In this document: piece by piece, positions 12,130-24,208 of the stretch | Position numbering within the stretch: the first letter of the stretch is position 1 | Layout: every line of letters starts with the position of its first letter | DNA from: Labia minor | Taxonomy: Eukaryota > Arthropoda > Insecta > Dermaptera > Spongiphoridae | Direction: 5' to 3' | Assembly (NCBI GenBank): GCA_963082975.1 | Contig: OY720347.1 | Location: 8,848,225 to 8,912,224, forward strand | DNA length: 64,000 bases | Notes under the pieces: model-generated | Database searches by the model: none | What the model saw: only the letters and a program-made list of their open reading frames with translations | Told to the model about the DNA's origin: nothing | Translations under genes and position numbers: made by a program

Positions 12130-12275
12130 AAATGCGCTTCTAATAATACCTGTCAAGTCTGTTTGAATGTGTCGATATGAAGAAAAACTGGTAACCTTTA
12201 TTAGTTTGTATTGAGAACAAAAATTACACATATCGCACTGAAAATTGTGAATATATTTAGATAAGAAGAAAATAT
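12130..12275 (-). pseudogene. Possible retrotransposon integrase remnant
   Basis: Minus-strand translation reads KYIHNFQCDMCNFCSQYK followed by YRHIQTDLTG. A CxxC(S/Q)xxK motif followed about 20 residues later by IxxDLTG is the arrangement at the zinc-finger/catalytic-core junction of Gypsy-like integrases. The downstream sequence loses the pattern, and no His pair is certain. A degenerate zinc finger (RHIQTxLTG) is an alternative reading. Confidence 0.4.
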
Positions 12276-13337
12276 TAAAGTTAATTTGATCAATTGAAAA
12301 TATGTAGAACTTAGACTTAAAGATAATGTATTCTTAAATATCGAAAGAAGTAAACACTATTTTGAGAATGATTTAAGTAATTTACATTATTTTAGATAGG
12401 TAGCTCTGTTAGGGGAATGATCAAAGTGAAAGATTTGAATAAAATTAAATAAATAAATATTTTGTTGATTTAGTCGAATGAATTATTTATAAGTATAATA
12501 TTTAATTAATTACCATAAAATTAATATATTTTTTGTTTGTTTTATTTCATTTATCTTATAAATATATTATAATAAGAGTAGAAATTTACAGAAAAAATAT
12601 TATTATTATTGTGTGATGGTTAATTTATGGTTAATTTATAAATAAATAAGAAATTCATTTTATTTTTCTCTTTATTTATTTTTTTAATTTGTAATTTCAC
12701 ACCTCTTATATTTTTCAAGTGTAAATAATAATACTAATAATAATAAAAATAATAAAAAGTTCAAAATAAAATATTTTTCCTGATTTCTTTCTATTTTTTA
12801 TTTTCTTTTTGTATTGTGTATAGAATACAAAACAAATAAATACATGTTCATGCTTTCGAAAAATATTAATAAAATTGACTAATCATTGCCATAATACAAT
12901 AAATGTTAGATATAATATGGTATATAATATATACAAAGAGAGGGAGAGAAAGAGATTTGTTTTTTTTTTATTTCTTTTTTTAAATTAAATTTTATATATA
13001 TATATATAAAATAAGTATTTATTTTAATATTTTAGAATCACATAAATTAAGAAATATATAGGTAAACCATTCCCCCCCCCCACAAAAAATAACATATCCA
13101 TGAAGTTAGCAACATAATAATATGTATATGATCAATTATAAATGATGAAACTTGGAATATTATCTCTTTTATTTAAAGAGGTATTTCGATGCGGTTTAAA
13201 TAAATTTTTTAAAATGTTTTATACCTACTAAAAAAATTCTAAGGTTTTTAGATAACAAATTGATTGATATTTTCTATGTACAAACAGTAATTTCAATTAT
13301 TTATATTAATCTAAAATTTATCTTACTAGACTAGCAA
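12276..13337. other. AT-rich stretch, nothing recognised
   Basis: Homopolymer and (TA)/(AG) runs only (for example C-run at 13072-13081). 11797-12129 and 14853-15404 are also empty. Confidence 0.5.
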
Positions 13338-13631
13338 CAGTGGCGTAACTATGGGGGGCAGGGGGGGACATATGTCCCCGGGCGCCAAATTTAGGGAATC
13401 CAATTTGGAACAAAAGAAGAATTAATATTTAAAGTTAAACTGTATTTTGTGTAAGTCAATAAATATTATTTATACGCTTATTAAAATCTGTTAAACCTGT
13501 TTCGTTATTCATCATTAATATTCTTTAAAAAAAAAATTAAATTAAATATATATATATATTTATATATATAAGAAAGGGGGCGCTAATTTCTCAGTTGCCC
13601 CCAGGCGCAAGAACCTCAAGGTACGCCACTG
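13338..13631. mobile_element. MITE with perfect 8-bp target duplication
   Basis: TIR-like ends CAGTGGCGTAACTATGG and GTACGCCACTG, flanked by ACTAGCAA at 13330-13337 and 13632-13639. GC-rich ends (GGGGGGCAGGGGGGACATAT; GCCCCCAGGCGC) enclose an AT-rich middle. Probably hAT. Confidence 0.85.
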
Positions 13632-13773
13632 ACTAGCAAACATTGTTTTTCTGTCTTTCTGATCTTGAAAATTGTCAACATATTATTTATTATATTTTAA
13701 AAGCAATTTCTTTCTTCAATTGATATTCTTTTAATATTTCTTTTTTTTTTCCCTTTCCCATTCTAGCATCGTG

Positions 13774-13923
13774 CTCTGCACATCGCAGCCTTCTCGATTT
13801 TATAACCCTAACTATGACTGAAGATGCATAGATATCATGCAATTCCTCGTTATGCAGTCTCCGCCATTCCCTGGTGTCCTCATCTTTCTTTGGCCCATAA
13901 ATGCTGTGAATCTCAAATACTCT
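13774..13923 (-). pseudogene. Non-LTR retrotransposon (LINE) ORF C-terminal remnant
   Basis: About 50 codons open on the minus strand: the translation includes REWRRLHNEELHDIYASS, then VIVRVIKSRRLR, then ARMGK. WRRLxNEEL...YSSPxIVxxIKxRRLRWxGHxxRM is a tail common in insect RTE/jockey-like reverse-transcriptase proteins. Here the Trp and Gly of the WAGHVARM motif are changed (CAEHDARM), so it is a decayed copy. No RT catalytic motif is nearby. On the plus strand the sequence resembles a splice acceptor (CCCATTCTAG), which is coincidental. Confidence 0.75.
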
Positions 13924-14254
13924 AACTTTATTAAATAATATAAATGATCGCTTGAATGACTTAAAATATTTTAAATTTTAAAAACAATTGTTTAAAACTA
14001 TATTAATTAAAAAAGAATATGACGGGAGACAGCCGCACTCTTTATTCGAGTTTCCTATCTCGGCTCAGAGAACTTATCTATACTTGGCTGACATGAAAAT
14101 TACAAAATTATTAAAATTAATTCTAGCAATTCACAAATAAAATTATTTAAATATATAATTGTTTTCTTTTTATTTATAATACTCAAGTATCATTTATATT
14201 ATTTAATAAAATATAATTTAATATATAATAAATATATATAGAGAGAGAAAAATA

Positions 14255-14440
14255 ATTTATCAAGTAAATTTGAATATATTTTTCATTTTGAAATGGAAAT
14301 CGAGTTTTTTTAATTAATTGTTACCATATTAGAAAACAAATTTTGGATGTATCACTTTTAGAAAACTATTTAATTAAATAATTAACAAATTGTAAAACAG
14401 TATTTGTTAAAGGATCGGATAGCTCGGGGTTCCAGTTATT
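14255..14440 (-). repeat. RC-related repeat, inverted copy of the 5757 repeat
   Basis: Minus-strand CTGGAACCCCGAGCTATCCG, CATTTCAAAATGAAAAATAT and TTCAAATTTACTTGATAAAT match 5757-5995 over about 190 bp. Confidence 0.75.
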
Positions 14441-14660
14441 GTTCTTTTATTTTACTTAAAAATTGAAATTTTATTATTTATTAATGAAAAACTAGTAACG
14501 AGATTGAATTATAATATTGTAAAATAATAGAAAAAAATACTTAAATACAAGTAAATAATACATAATAATATATGTTGAATCAAGAGAGAGTAGATAAAAG
14601 ATTATTTTTATATTTATTAAATAAAAAATCAAATCATTCTCGGACTCTTCTATATATTCT

Positions 14661-14852
14661 CAGAGGCGTACTATTAGCAAAAATCTCGGATTTGGCGCTC
14701 CTCTCAGACGATATACATATGTTTTTTTATTTTTCAATATTCATATTTAATTATTTATATATATATTTAAATATTTTTAGGTTAGGTGCTTATTCGTCCC
14801 CCCCCCCCATTCAGTTACGTATCATGCCTACCATATCCTAGTTACGTTACTG
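14661..14852. mobile_element. Diverged MITE related to the 13338 element
   Basis: Ends CAGAGGCGTACTATT and CTAGTTACGTTACTG resemble the CAGTGGCGTAACTA terminus of the 13338 element. C-run at about 14798-14807. No target duplication found. Confidence 0.5.
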
Positions 14853-15404
14853 AGTCAGAGAGAGTAATTGATTAATTAAATAACCCAAGCAATTCTAGAA
14901 AAAATGTAAAATAAATGCATCGTAAATGAATACTAAGGCAAAATAACAAAAATAAAATAAAAATAAAATGATATAATATATAGAAATATATTCTTTAAAT
15001 TTTTTTCACCATAAAATTCATATATTGGAAAATATTTTTTTTTCTAATTTAATATTGAAAATTCATCAAGTAAATATAATTATAATTAATTACTTATAAA
15101 TGTATATATTGTATATATATATAATGCTTCTCTACTACCTTTCAAGCAGTCCTTAACTACTCTTCCAATAACTAACCCATCTACACTGCACTCAGATGAT
15201 TAGTTAGTCCGTTCTCCGTAATTTTAAGAAACATAAGTGTAATTTATTGGAAAGGTTGAAAATATGACTCAATGTTCCATTCATCAAGCGATCCTATTTT
15301 TCTAAAATAAACGAACGTGAGGTTTCAATATTTGTTTCAAATGTTTATTTATAATGTCTTATTGACATTCCCCTATTAATTATTTATGCTTATATATTAC
15401 AATA

Positions 15405-16025
15405 GTATCTGGAACACCGAGCTCTCGCTCGACACTTTAAAAAATATTGATATACAATTCTTTATTTATTTATTACAATTATTAAATAGTACATAATTGC
15501 ATCAATCTGATTAAAATGAGTGGAACTTGGAGTCCTCATTAATAATACCTGGTTCACCGAGCCACCACTTGGTCAATAAAAAAAATGATTCTTTATTCCC
15601 GGGTTTGGCTGGTAATATTAATACCTGATTCACCTTTGTCATCGTTCCAATAATTTAAAAGAACTTAAATGACTAATAAAACATATACTCCATAAAAGTA
15701 TATATTAATTCACTGAAAGTCAGAAAAGTAGACCTGTTGATATAAAATATATCTATTAATTCAATAAAAAACAAATATGGATATAATATAAATATTTTTC
15801 TGTGACGTCATATCTATTTAAATTTAAAAAAAAACTAATGAAGATGATTTTTCCCATAGATGTGATCAATAAAGATCGATTTTTCTTTATAAATACTATT
15901 TATGGTGTGAATTTCAAAAAAATCGATCGAGCGGTTTCTGAGAACCCATTTATATATATATATATATATATATAATTTTAGCTAGCATAATAAGATTAGA
16001 TTAGATAGATAGATTGGATATATAT
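15405..16025 (+). repeat. RC family, most complete copy
   Basis: CTGGAACACCGAGCTCTCGC, ACCTGGTTCACCGAGCC, GGGTTTGGCTGGTAATATTA, TGACGTCA at 15803, GAGCGGTTTCTGAGAACCCA and the end AGCTAGCATAATAAGATTAG. No ORF or clear target duplication. Confidence 0.75.
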
Positions 16026-16800
16026 ATATAACATAAAATACTGTATTTAGTATATAATTTTATAAATATTATATAAAATTTGTCATTTTTATAAATTAAT
16101 TTTCAAAAAAATCTTTGAGGCAAGGTCACCGGAAATGAATGACATTCCTTAAGAATAAAAAAAAACGCCTTCGCTGACCTGGAAGAGAACCAATGACCCA
16201 CTCGCCATCACCAAACTCTCTTGCCTTTCTTTTTCTTCTTTTTTTAACTCTCTTCATATTTACCAGCACTTGTTTTTTGTTCTCCTATTTTAGCTACTTA
16301 ATTGTAATTTAATTTTTGTATCGGTGACCATACACCATATACATCTAACTGTTAAACTATTAAGTTCACCCAAATGATCAGTTTATTACAGAACAAAATA
16401 GGATACTATTTATTTATTTATTTTATTTCTTTCTTCTTTCAATTGAACTTTATTAATAAACTCATAAACGTGTATAATCATTGAAACAAAATAAATATAG
16501 GGCATTTAACCAAATATCAAATACACCAAAAGAAATATAAATAAAAGGCAACAAATTCCAATTCTTGACCTACAAGTTATAATTCAACGTTTTAATATAT
16601 ACATATATATTATAATAATTCAATTAATACAACATTTGTGCAGAAAAGAGAAATCAATTTTACCCCTCCTAGTAAAAATGATTATTCTCATCTATAATGG
16701 TACCATCATGATTAGACATCAACTATTTTGAATAGATGGTTTCCCTTCTTTTTTGTTAAATACGCTTATTTATATTTTATAAAAGAAAATTACTCTATTC
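16026..16800. other. AT-rich stretch, nothing recognised
   Basis: A slightly GC-richer patch at 16115-16230 (CGCCTTCGCTGACCTGGAAG) has no lasting ORF. 17821-18514 and 18894-19354 are also empty. Confidence 0.5.
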
Positions 16801-17015
16801 ATATATAATATATAATACAAACACACAGGAATTACATTTAATTTAATTTTTTATTTCATATCTTGATTTTTCATCAAATCATCAAATTATTCATTGATTA
16901 ATTACAATGGAAAAAAGTGGTATAATAATAAAAAAAAAGAAAAGACAAATTAAAAAAATAATTAAATATTGTCAAGTATAATTTTGAGAAAAAAAAAGAA
17001 CAAATCAATAAATTA
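16801..17015. repeat. Direct repeat flanking segment S, left copy
   Basis: Matches 17598-17820 over about 210 bp (ATATATAATATATAATAC, AAATTATTCATTGATTAATT, AGAACAAATCAATAAATTA). The repeat starts are about 797 bp apart and segment S lies between. No TG...CA ends, so not an obvious LTR. Confidence 0.8.
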
Positions 17016-17049
17016 GATTAAATAAAGTTTCTTTTTTTTTCTTTTCTTT

Positions 17050-17587
17050 GTTTCTTTTTTTTTATAATTCAATTAATTAATTAATTTTTACAGAGATAAA
17101 AAATTTAAGTATGTTTGATAATTTTTATTATTACTAACCGTTGCCGGCATCATATTTTACCGGCGGCATAAAATTCTTCTTAGAGGGACAGGCGGCTTCT
17201 AGCCGCACGAGATTGAATAATAATAATAATAATTTATAGGAAATTTTGTTTCAAATACTTACAAAACAACACAATGTTTAAATATAAAATTATTAACTTT
17301 ATTCACAAATCGCCGTAATATTTTTTTTTATTTTTTATATTTTTCAATATTAATAATTACAAAACAAAATTTTCAAAAAATGAAGTTAGTAACAAATTAA
17401 TAATTTTGATAGATTTCTTTTTATCTTTATTATGTTTAATAAATTCTCTTTTATGATAAAAAAAAAAAATATTAATATCAAAAATTAGAATATAACAATT
17501 TGTATTTCAAATTTTTTTTTTATTTTCTATTCTATAAAAATTGTAAAATGTAAAATTCTAAATTTGTAGCTAACTTCAAAATATTAC
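17050..17587. repeat. Segment S, copy 1 (contains an 18S rRNA fragment)
   Basis: About 540 bp, nearly identical to 24209-24727 (for example CAGGCGGCTTCTAGCCGCAC and AAATTTGTAGCTAACTTCA). Preceded in both copies by a T-rich run and ending at ATATTACAGA. Flanked here, but not at 24 kb, by direct repeats. Confidence 0.85.
17134..17217 (+). rRNA. 18S rRNA gene fragment (not functional)
   Basis: GGCGGCATAAAATTCTTCTT then AGAGGGACAGGCGGCTTCT then AGCCGCACGAGATTGA corresponds to the conserved stretch of eukaryotic 18S rRNA read as CTTCTTAGAGGGACA...GCCACACGAGATTGA in many species, with the adjoining variable region (CCGTTGCCGGCATCATAT). Only about 80 bp is present, followed by ATAATAATAA, so this is a pseudogene piece. 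The homology is from memory of the family. Confidence 0.75.
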
Positions 17588-17597
17588 AGATATATAG

Positions 17598-17820
17598 ATA
17601 TATAATATATAATACAAACACACAAGAATTACATTTAATTTTAATTTTTTTATTTATTTATTTATTTTATATCTTTATTTTTCATTAAATCATCAAATTA
17701 TTCATTGATTAATTACAATGGAAAAAGGTGATATAATAAAAAAAAAAAGTCAAATTAAAAAAAATAATTAAATATTGTCAATATAATTTTGAGAAAAAAA
17801 GAACAAATCAATAAATTATA
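17598..17820. repeat. Direct repeat flanking segment S, right copy
   Basis: Partner of 16801-17015, with small indels in the A- and T-runs. Confidence 0.8.
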
Positions 17821-18514
17821 TCAATTGAAATGTGTTTAGTATTTCATTCACTTTCATTTTGCTTTCCATTCGTATAAACATTTGTTATATATATATTTTT
17901 TCAATACGTCTCGCATTAATCTTATTAAAAAAAAACATTTTTTTTTTAGTTTTAACTTTTTTTAAATCATAAAGATAAATGAAATGAAATTCATTTTTTA
18001 TTTATTATAAGAAAATACTAATGTTTATACTCTTTTCAAGAGAAATTATTAATTATTTGTATTACTATTCATTAAATAAACATATTAAAACATAAAGAAT
18101 AAATGTTCAATTAAATGTTGACAAATTAAAAATTTAAAAAAAAATATGTACAATTTAATTTAAATTTAATTTTTCATGAATTTATTGATTTGTGAATCTT
18201 ACTAATTTCAATAGATATTAAAAAAATTTCTTTGAAATATTTTCTTTTAATTTTCATTTCTCAGATAAACATTATCATGAATTGTTTTGTTTCATGTTTT
18301 TTTGTTTTTGCACTTTTTAGTGAATATCTATCATAATTAGTATGTGTTTAAATATTTTTTTTTAAATAAACAATTCAATAAAATAGTAGTTTAATATTTT
18401 AAAATAGGAAAGTAATTAATTCAATTATATGAAATCAGATAAATTTACAATTTATGATTTGCAATTGACAATGTAACAAAATAACCAAAATTTTTTTTTT
18501 TTTTTTGCTTTTTT

Positions 18515-18893
18515 TACTATCTCGCTAGAGATAGTATTGTGATCACGAAAATTTTTGATGTCGAGATTTTTATGTTTTTATAGGTTTTGATGGTTCCTGA
18601 ATCATTTTCACAAGGGTTGAGAAAAATGTCTCTCTCTGTGTGTATTCGTAGTTTTCTATCAACTTTTGAGAAATGTAACTCATTCAGAAGAGGACCATTA
18701 CATTTTGATTTTTTTTTCCAAAAACTGACCTTAAAAATAAAAATATATTTTTGATAGTTTTTCATATGCCTAAAAATTGTATAAAATTGCTATATATAGA
18801 ATTTCAGTTTGATTGAATCACTGAAAGTACCGGAATTAATTCTTTAAATTTTTTAACACGTTGACTGCCAATCACGCACTGGCGAGTGTTAAG
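18515..18893 (+). mobile_element. Family HA, 5' two-thirds
   Basis: Begins in a long T-run with TTACTATCTCGC and the GAGATAGT hairpin partner, and runs through the ctgaaagtaccgg block. Homology is lost near 18893. The 3' end of an HA copy appears at 19355-19404 after about 460 bp of unrelated sequence, so this is one copy split by an insertion or rearrangement. Confidence 0.75.
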
Positions 18894-19354
18894 GTGTTCT
18901 GTCTCAGAAGCCCGTTTAAAATTAAATTTCTCGATTTCTTTTTCAAAGTATCGAAGGAAGTTAATATATATATATATATAATGGTAATATAAATCTGTAT
19001 ACGATTATAAAATAATATCCCTGATTAATACATATTCAAAATGCACTATCCAAATAAAAATATATGTATTGTATACACATTGAACATCCATATAAGAGGT
19101 GTATTGGTCCATTAATTGCTACCTCCCAGGCGAGTACCTGGTAATGTATTTAATTTTTATCAAAACTATGATAAAAGTTAATTGCAGTTAAAAACAAATG
19201 TTATTTCATAAATTTGCGCAACTCACAAAAATTTAGTATTAAGCCAAAGTCTTCTTATTTCAATAAAATTTTATCAGTGAAAATTATGTTAAAAATTTTA
19301 AATAGAATTAAATAGAATCAAATTTTAATTAATTTTCAAATTTAGAAAAATGCT

Positions 19355-19404
19355 TGATTATCCAATTCAAATTTGCGAGATAGTCGAGTGGAGACACTCC
19401 AGAT
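19355..19404 (+). mobile_element. Family HA 3' terminal fragment
   Basis: TCCAATTCAAATTTGCGAG followed by the 3' subterminal repeat and GTGGAGACACTCCAG. Probably the detached end of the copy starting at 18515. Confidence 0.75.
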
Positions 19405-19639
19405 TTTTTGTTTTGATATTTTTACACATTCCATGGTATTTTCTTTTATCAGGATTTATTTATTGATTTATTTACATCTTTATGAATATTATTAAGGTGA
19501 TTGAATTTCTTCTAATCATTCTAATAAAAAAATAGAAAAATTTTCTAGTAAAATCTTGAGAGAAAGAAATGAACAGTGTCGAATATGGGGGGGGGGGGAG
19601 ATACAGGTGTAATTATTGAATATACAATTTTCACATTCA

Positions 19640-19860
19640 TCCAATCCAATGAAAGTGGTAAAATCATTTTTGGTCATCTGTCTTATGTGACCTGGTATCC
19701 CTTCTCGGGTAAATTTCTCCTTTGTAGGGCCCATTCAAGCATTAATTGTGTCAACTGTTTTCAACTCCGTTTAGTCAAATGACCTCCATGGGTCATCTTG
19801 GGACAAAACGATCATTTGATAACGGGAACCATTTAATCCACTTCCTCTTCCATCCCTCTT
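19640..19860. other. GC-richer island, function unknown
   Basis: Unique sequence with GTCAAATGACCTCCATGGGT and GGACAAAACGATCATTTGAT; the short ORFs on both strands overlap each other and the adjacent G-run (19588-19598) and are not supported. Possible enhancer-like DNA. Confidence 0.25.
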
Positions 19861-19975
19861 CCACGACATTATTGAAAATCTCAAATAAGTATAGATTCAT
19901 GTTTTATTATCTCTTATAAAAATATTTTTAACTTTTTATTTTATTATTAATTTATTCATAATTATAATAAAATTT

Positions 19976-20672
19976 GGTAATTGTTTAATCTAACCCAGTG
20001 ATTCTCAACCATCGTGCCCGGCACTTTGGTGGGCCGCGAGATTATGAGGCTCTTAAACATTTCCGACTTTTTTTCAGTTTTTTCAATTTGGTTCTAAAAG
20101 AAAAAAAAGGTAAACCGTTTTTGGGACTACTTTTTATCAATATGGTAAACTTTTATACTTATCTTTTTCTTTGTGTGCCGACAAATTTTTAAACCGTTTA
20201 AAGTGTGCCGCGGTAAAAAAAAAAAAGGTTGAGAATCACTGGTCTAACCAATGTATGATGGATTTTGATAAAACTTTACCAGTGGAATCCATTGATATTT
20301 TATTTAACTACCATATTTTATTATTTCACCTCCAGAGGGCTCCACTAATTTTCTGTTTTTTTTATAAGTTCACTTTGGATATAAGAAGATTAAAATATTA
20401 GTTAATTAAATGATTTTTCTATATACACACCGAACTAATAAAAACTGAAAATTAGTGAGTAAGTGAATAATTAGTGAATTAGTCAATAAAAGATTATTAA
20501 ATGGCTGCTCATTCATAACTAGTTTATTTGTCAAATTTTAAAAATCTTATCTCGTAAACTAGAAGCGACCGCCACATACGCCTTAAGGAAAGTTTGTTTT
20601 GAATCAAAAAAGGAATCTACTGGAAAAGTTTTATCCAAATCCATCATACATCGGTTAAACTAAACAATTACC
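19976..20672. mobile_element. FB family hairpin MITE carrying a nested hAT MITE
   Basis: Left end GGTAATTGTTTAATCTAACC is split from GATGGATTTTGATAAAAC by the MITE at 19996-20241. The right end GGTTAAACTAAACAATTACC is its inverted partner. Confidence 0.82.
19996..20241. mobile_element. hAT-type MITE nested in an FB element
   Basis: Perfect TIRs CAGTGATTCTCAACC / GGTTGAGAATCACTG, flanks ATCTAACC (19988-19995) and GTCTAACC (20242-20249). Interior shares GTGCCG and CGACTTTTTTT blocks with 10847 and 62820. The duplicated target is part of the FB terminal repeat. Confidence 0.9.
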
Positions 20673-21018
20673 TGATATATTTTATATTTACAATTGATTT
20701 TTTTTTTAAATAGAAGATAATGTTTGAATGTATGACAGTATTATAATGATAACCATTTGTGATCTGAATTTAAAGATTATCAGTAAATATGATCAGAAGG
20801 ATATGAATAGGTGATTTGAGATCCAAGAGTCATCGTGATCTAGATGTCAAGTAAACCTTGCTTGCTCTTAAAGATTGCTTATAATCTGATGTCATCTGAT
20901 CATACAACCAATATATATATATATATATATATATACTTCTTTGATTAAATAAAATAAAAATGTGATTTCTAATAATTTTACTTTCAAATATAATACCATA
21001 TATCAATATAGGTAAGTA

Positions 21019-21545
21019 CAGGGTGTCCCAAAATGAAAGAGCCGATTTCAATTTCGTATTACAGACAAACTATGAAAGATAGAAACACATTGCGCATGTC
21101 ATTGGATAGAGGAAGGTGCAAAGTTTTGAGACTACTACTACAGAATACACTACATCACATACACTCAACATGAGCGCCATGTGTTGCTCGAGAAACAAGA
21201 AACTGGTCCCTGTTTATTGAATTGACAGCTTCAATAATTCGAGTTCGTAGATCTTGAAGAGTAGCTGACATATGTAAGACAAACACTGTCTCTTTTATGT
21301 ACCCCCCCCCCCACACACAGAAAAAAATCACAGGGAGTAAGATCTGGGGATCTGGGGAACCAGAAACAATGAACAATGACTTTTCCTGTGGTGTAGTCGC
21401 CATGTTGCTACAAACAAACAACAGCGCTGTTGTGTCAAAACTTTGAACCTTCCTCTATCCAATGACATGCGCAATGTGTTTCTATCTTTCATAGTTTGTC
21501 TGTAATACGAAATTGAAATCGGCTCTTTCATTTTGGAACATCCTG
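21019..21545 (-). mobile_element. Tc1/mariner-type element, internally deleted, ~110-bp TIRs
   Basis: Near-perfect inverted repeats at 21019-21130 and about 21434-21545, starting CAGGGTGTCCCAAAATG (left), with TA flanks at 21017-21018 and 21546-21547. Between them lies a remnant of the transposase C-terminus on the minus strand. A second member is at 45146. Confidence 0.85.
21155..21375 (-). pseudogene. Tc1/mariner-type transposase C-terminal remnant
   Basis: The minus-strand translation contains GYIKETV, then LQDLRTRIIEAVNSI, then THGAHVE. This is the pattern after the third catalytic Asp in IS630/Tc1/mariner transposases (SPDLxPxDFFLWGYIK, xLRxRI, GxHxE). The SPDL part and GYIKE are in different frames because of a G-run at about 21301-21312, so the piece is broken. 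No N-terminal or first two catalytic residues are present. Confidence 0.75.
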
Positions 21546-21547
21546 TA

Positions 21548-22116
21548 TTTTATAAATATCATCCATCATAAGTCACAAGTAATAATAATTTCTTATAAAT
21601 AAATAAATTTAGATATTTTTTTTTCACGTTCACTTTTTTTCCCGTTACCATTTCAATAATTTATTTTGTATTGTAGATACCAAAGAGATATTAAGATTAA
21701 AGAAAATATCGTAATCTTGTATTAATAATTAATTTCAAAAATGTATTATTCATTTTAATTAACTATTATTTATTGTAAATATTGATAAAAATTTTGTTTT
21801 CTCCATTAATTTTAATAGCCAATTTATATATATAAATGTTGTTGTTCTTTTACAGTTGGATTTTATAAATTATAGAATGTATTTTCGTTAATATCACTCA
21901 CACATCATTTTAAATACAGATTCTATCAAAGAGAACAATTAAGTGATGAGTATAATAAACATATAATAAACGTTTGTGTTTTGGTTGCCTGAAAAATAGG
22001 TTACTGGGTAATTAACTCGTTAAAATCAGACATAATCCATGGCTGGGTGCTCGTCTAGGATTGGATAACGGGGAACGTCTCATCGATCATTAAATTGCCA
22101 CTCAGGCAAGTTATCA

Positions 22117-22147
<31 letters not shown>

Positions 22148-22533
22148 GAGAGAAATGAGTGAAGGGTTAGCAAGTTTTTTTTGTCCTTTAACAAAGATAA
22201 TCATGAAAACAAAAAAAAAACTAAAAAAGTAAAACACAAGATACCTTTTAGTGAATAATCGTTTGGTAGAGAATGAAAGGAGCAGCAAGCGCCTCTTATC
22301 AAACAAGGTCAGTTATTAAATCAAATCAGATAAGAAAAAAAGCACATATATATTTTGATACTTTTATTTTTTTTTTTTTAAAGTTAGAATCGATGGAATT
22401 TTTTTTTTTTTAAAACGTCCCCAAGTATGATGGGTTAAAATATATATAATAATATTATTTGTTTTTAATAGTAGTATGTCATTGGAGAAGATCAAATGAC
22501 ATATTTAAAATTTGGATTCTGCAAAAATCAAAT

Positions 22534-22586
<53 letters not shown>

Positions 22587-22669
22587 GGAAGATATTATCT
22601 TATTACAAAAATTGTATATATATATATATGTATGTATTTTTGAAAAATTAAAATGCTATAAGGATCTTT
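21548..22669. other. AT-rich stretch with a small GC-richer patch
   Basis: About 22000-22130 is GC-richer (CATGGCTGGGTGCTCGTCTA) and followed by a T-run; the 83-codon minus-strand ORF there reads through that T-run and is not convincing. Confidence 0.45.
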
Positions 22670-23255
22670 TAGAAATTCACACCATAGATAATTTTCTTAA
22701 AGAAAAATCGATTGATATTGGCTTCAGCCTCGTGAAAAATCATCTTTATTAGGTTTTTCTTAATTTAAAATAGAACATTTAAATGACGTCACCAACTAAG
22801 TCAGACAGCGCTTCCTTAAATACAAAATATTATAAATTTTTTTTTTATTATTATTTCAGAAAATATACAATCTGCCTATTTTACTATAGGCAATAAGTAA
22901 TTTTTATAAAATATGAAATACACACAATACATCCATATCATTGACAATACAATATCATGCCAAACAACATATTTGCACTTAACATATTAGTTTTTTAAAT
23001 ATTACACACTAAACACACAAACTCATCCCGAACATTTCACAAACACACACTTCACTTTTTCACACATCTTTGATGAACGTCAAAATTTTCTTTTAACGAG
23101 TGATTTAATCTCTTGTTTGTATCATCCCTATCAAGTAATTTTTTCACTAATTCATATTATCAATATAAATCAAATCAAATTACGAAATATATATTATGTT
23201 ATATCCACAGGCCATACTTTTCTGTCTTTCAGTGCATTAATACGACGTTGTTTTA
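22670..23255 (-). repeat. RC family, interrupted copy
   Basis: 3' half at 22670-22850 (TGACGTCA at 22784, GACAGCGCTTCCTTAAATAC) and 5' half at about 23175-23255 (ATATCCACAGGCCATACTTT) on the minus strand, separated by about 320 bp of other AT-rich sequence. Confidence 0.65.
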
Positions 23256-23291
23256 TGACTATTTGTTTTTTTTTAATTATTTGAACGGTGG

Positions 23292-23344
<53 letters not shown>

Positions 23345-24208
23345 ATATAAATTATACTTTATATACTTACATACTTGTATGTAATTCCTCAATTGAATTC
23401 GTAAAGTTTTCATCTAGTTTCTCATGAATTCCCTAAAGAATATCTATCGTTTCAAAATTGAATATAATAGACGAGAGTTGATGATTTATTATTGAATTGT
23501 ATTTCATTCGTCAATTGTGATTCACTATACCATCCTATTAACCTTATTTAAATGCAATTCCTTTTTCAATTTATGCTGATATTATTCAAAAATAAAAACA
23601 AATACAAAAAAAAAATCAAACATGTTAAGTTTCATAAAAATAAAGAATTAATTTTGTTTTTGTTTTTTTTTTTTTTTATCTATTTTGTGAAAGAAATTGA
23701 TTTATCATAACTGTTTTTTCCTCTTGTTCTTGGTTTTGTTATTCAATAGAAAAAAAAATTATCTTTGAATTGGATTATTTTTTTTATAGCTAGGTAAAGA
23801 GAGTGGTAGATAATTTTATTTATACAAATTATAATTTTTAAAGTGGTGAATTCCATCGTGAAAAATCATTATTATTACTAGTAGTATATTATTTATCGAT
23901 AATAATAATAAAAATGATAATATTATTTCATTTTATAAAAGAAAAAGTAAATGAATTTTAAAATATGTTTTTTTTATTAAAAAAAAATATTAAAAAATAA
24001 ATAAATCTAAATTTATTTACACAAAAATAATTAAAAAATTTGAAATTACTATATTAATCAGAACATGAACATAAAGTTAAATAAAGATGAGGGGATATGA
24101 TTAATTATCAATTAGGAGGTATAATGACATAATAATCTGTCATCTTAAGAGAAGAGACATTTCAAGAATTTTTTCTTTTCTCAAAAACGAATAAGTAAGT
24201 ATTTCTTT
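23256..24208. other. AT-rich stretch, nothing recognised
   Basis: Contains the (TA)n(GA)n microsatellite at 23293-23342; no gene. Confidence 0.5.

Noticed and set aside
12130..12231. C2H2 zinc-finger exon
   Set aside because: Cys/His spacing does not fit a C2H2 finger; an integrase junction fits somewhat better, and neither is certain.
13730..13923. Plus-strand exon after CCCATTCTAG
   Set aside because: The minus strand encodes a recognisable LINE tail here, which explains the GC-richer composition.
16801..17820. DR-S-DR as an LTR retrotransposon
   Set aside because: No TG...CA ends, primer site, polypurine tract or target duplication seen.
20171..20401. Short ORF across 20.2-20.4 kb
   Set aside because: Starts in a hAT MITE and continues into the FB element; not a gene.
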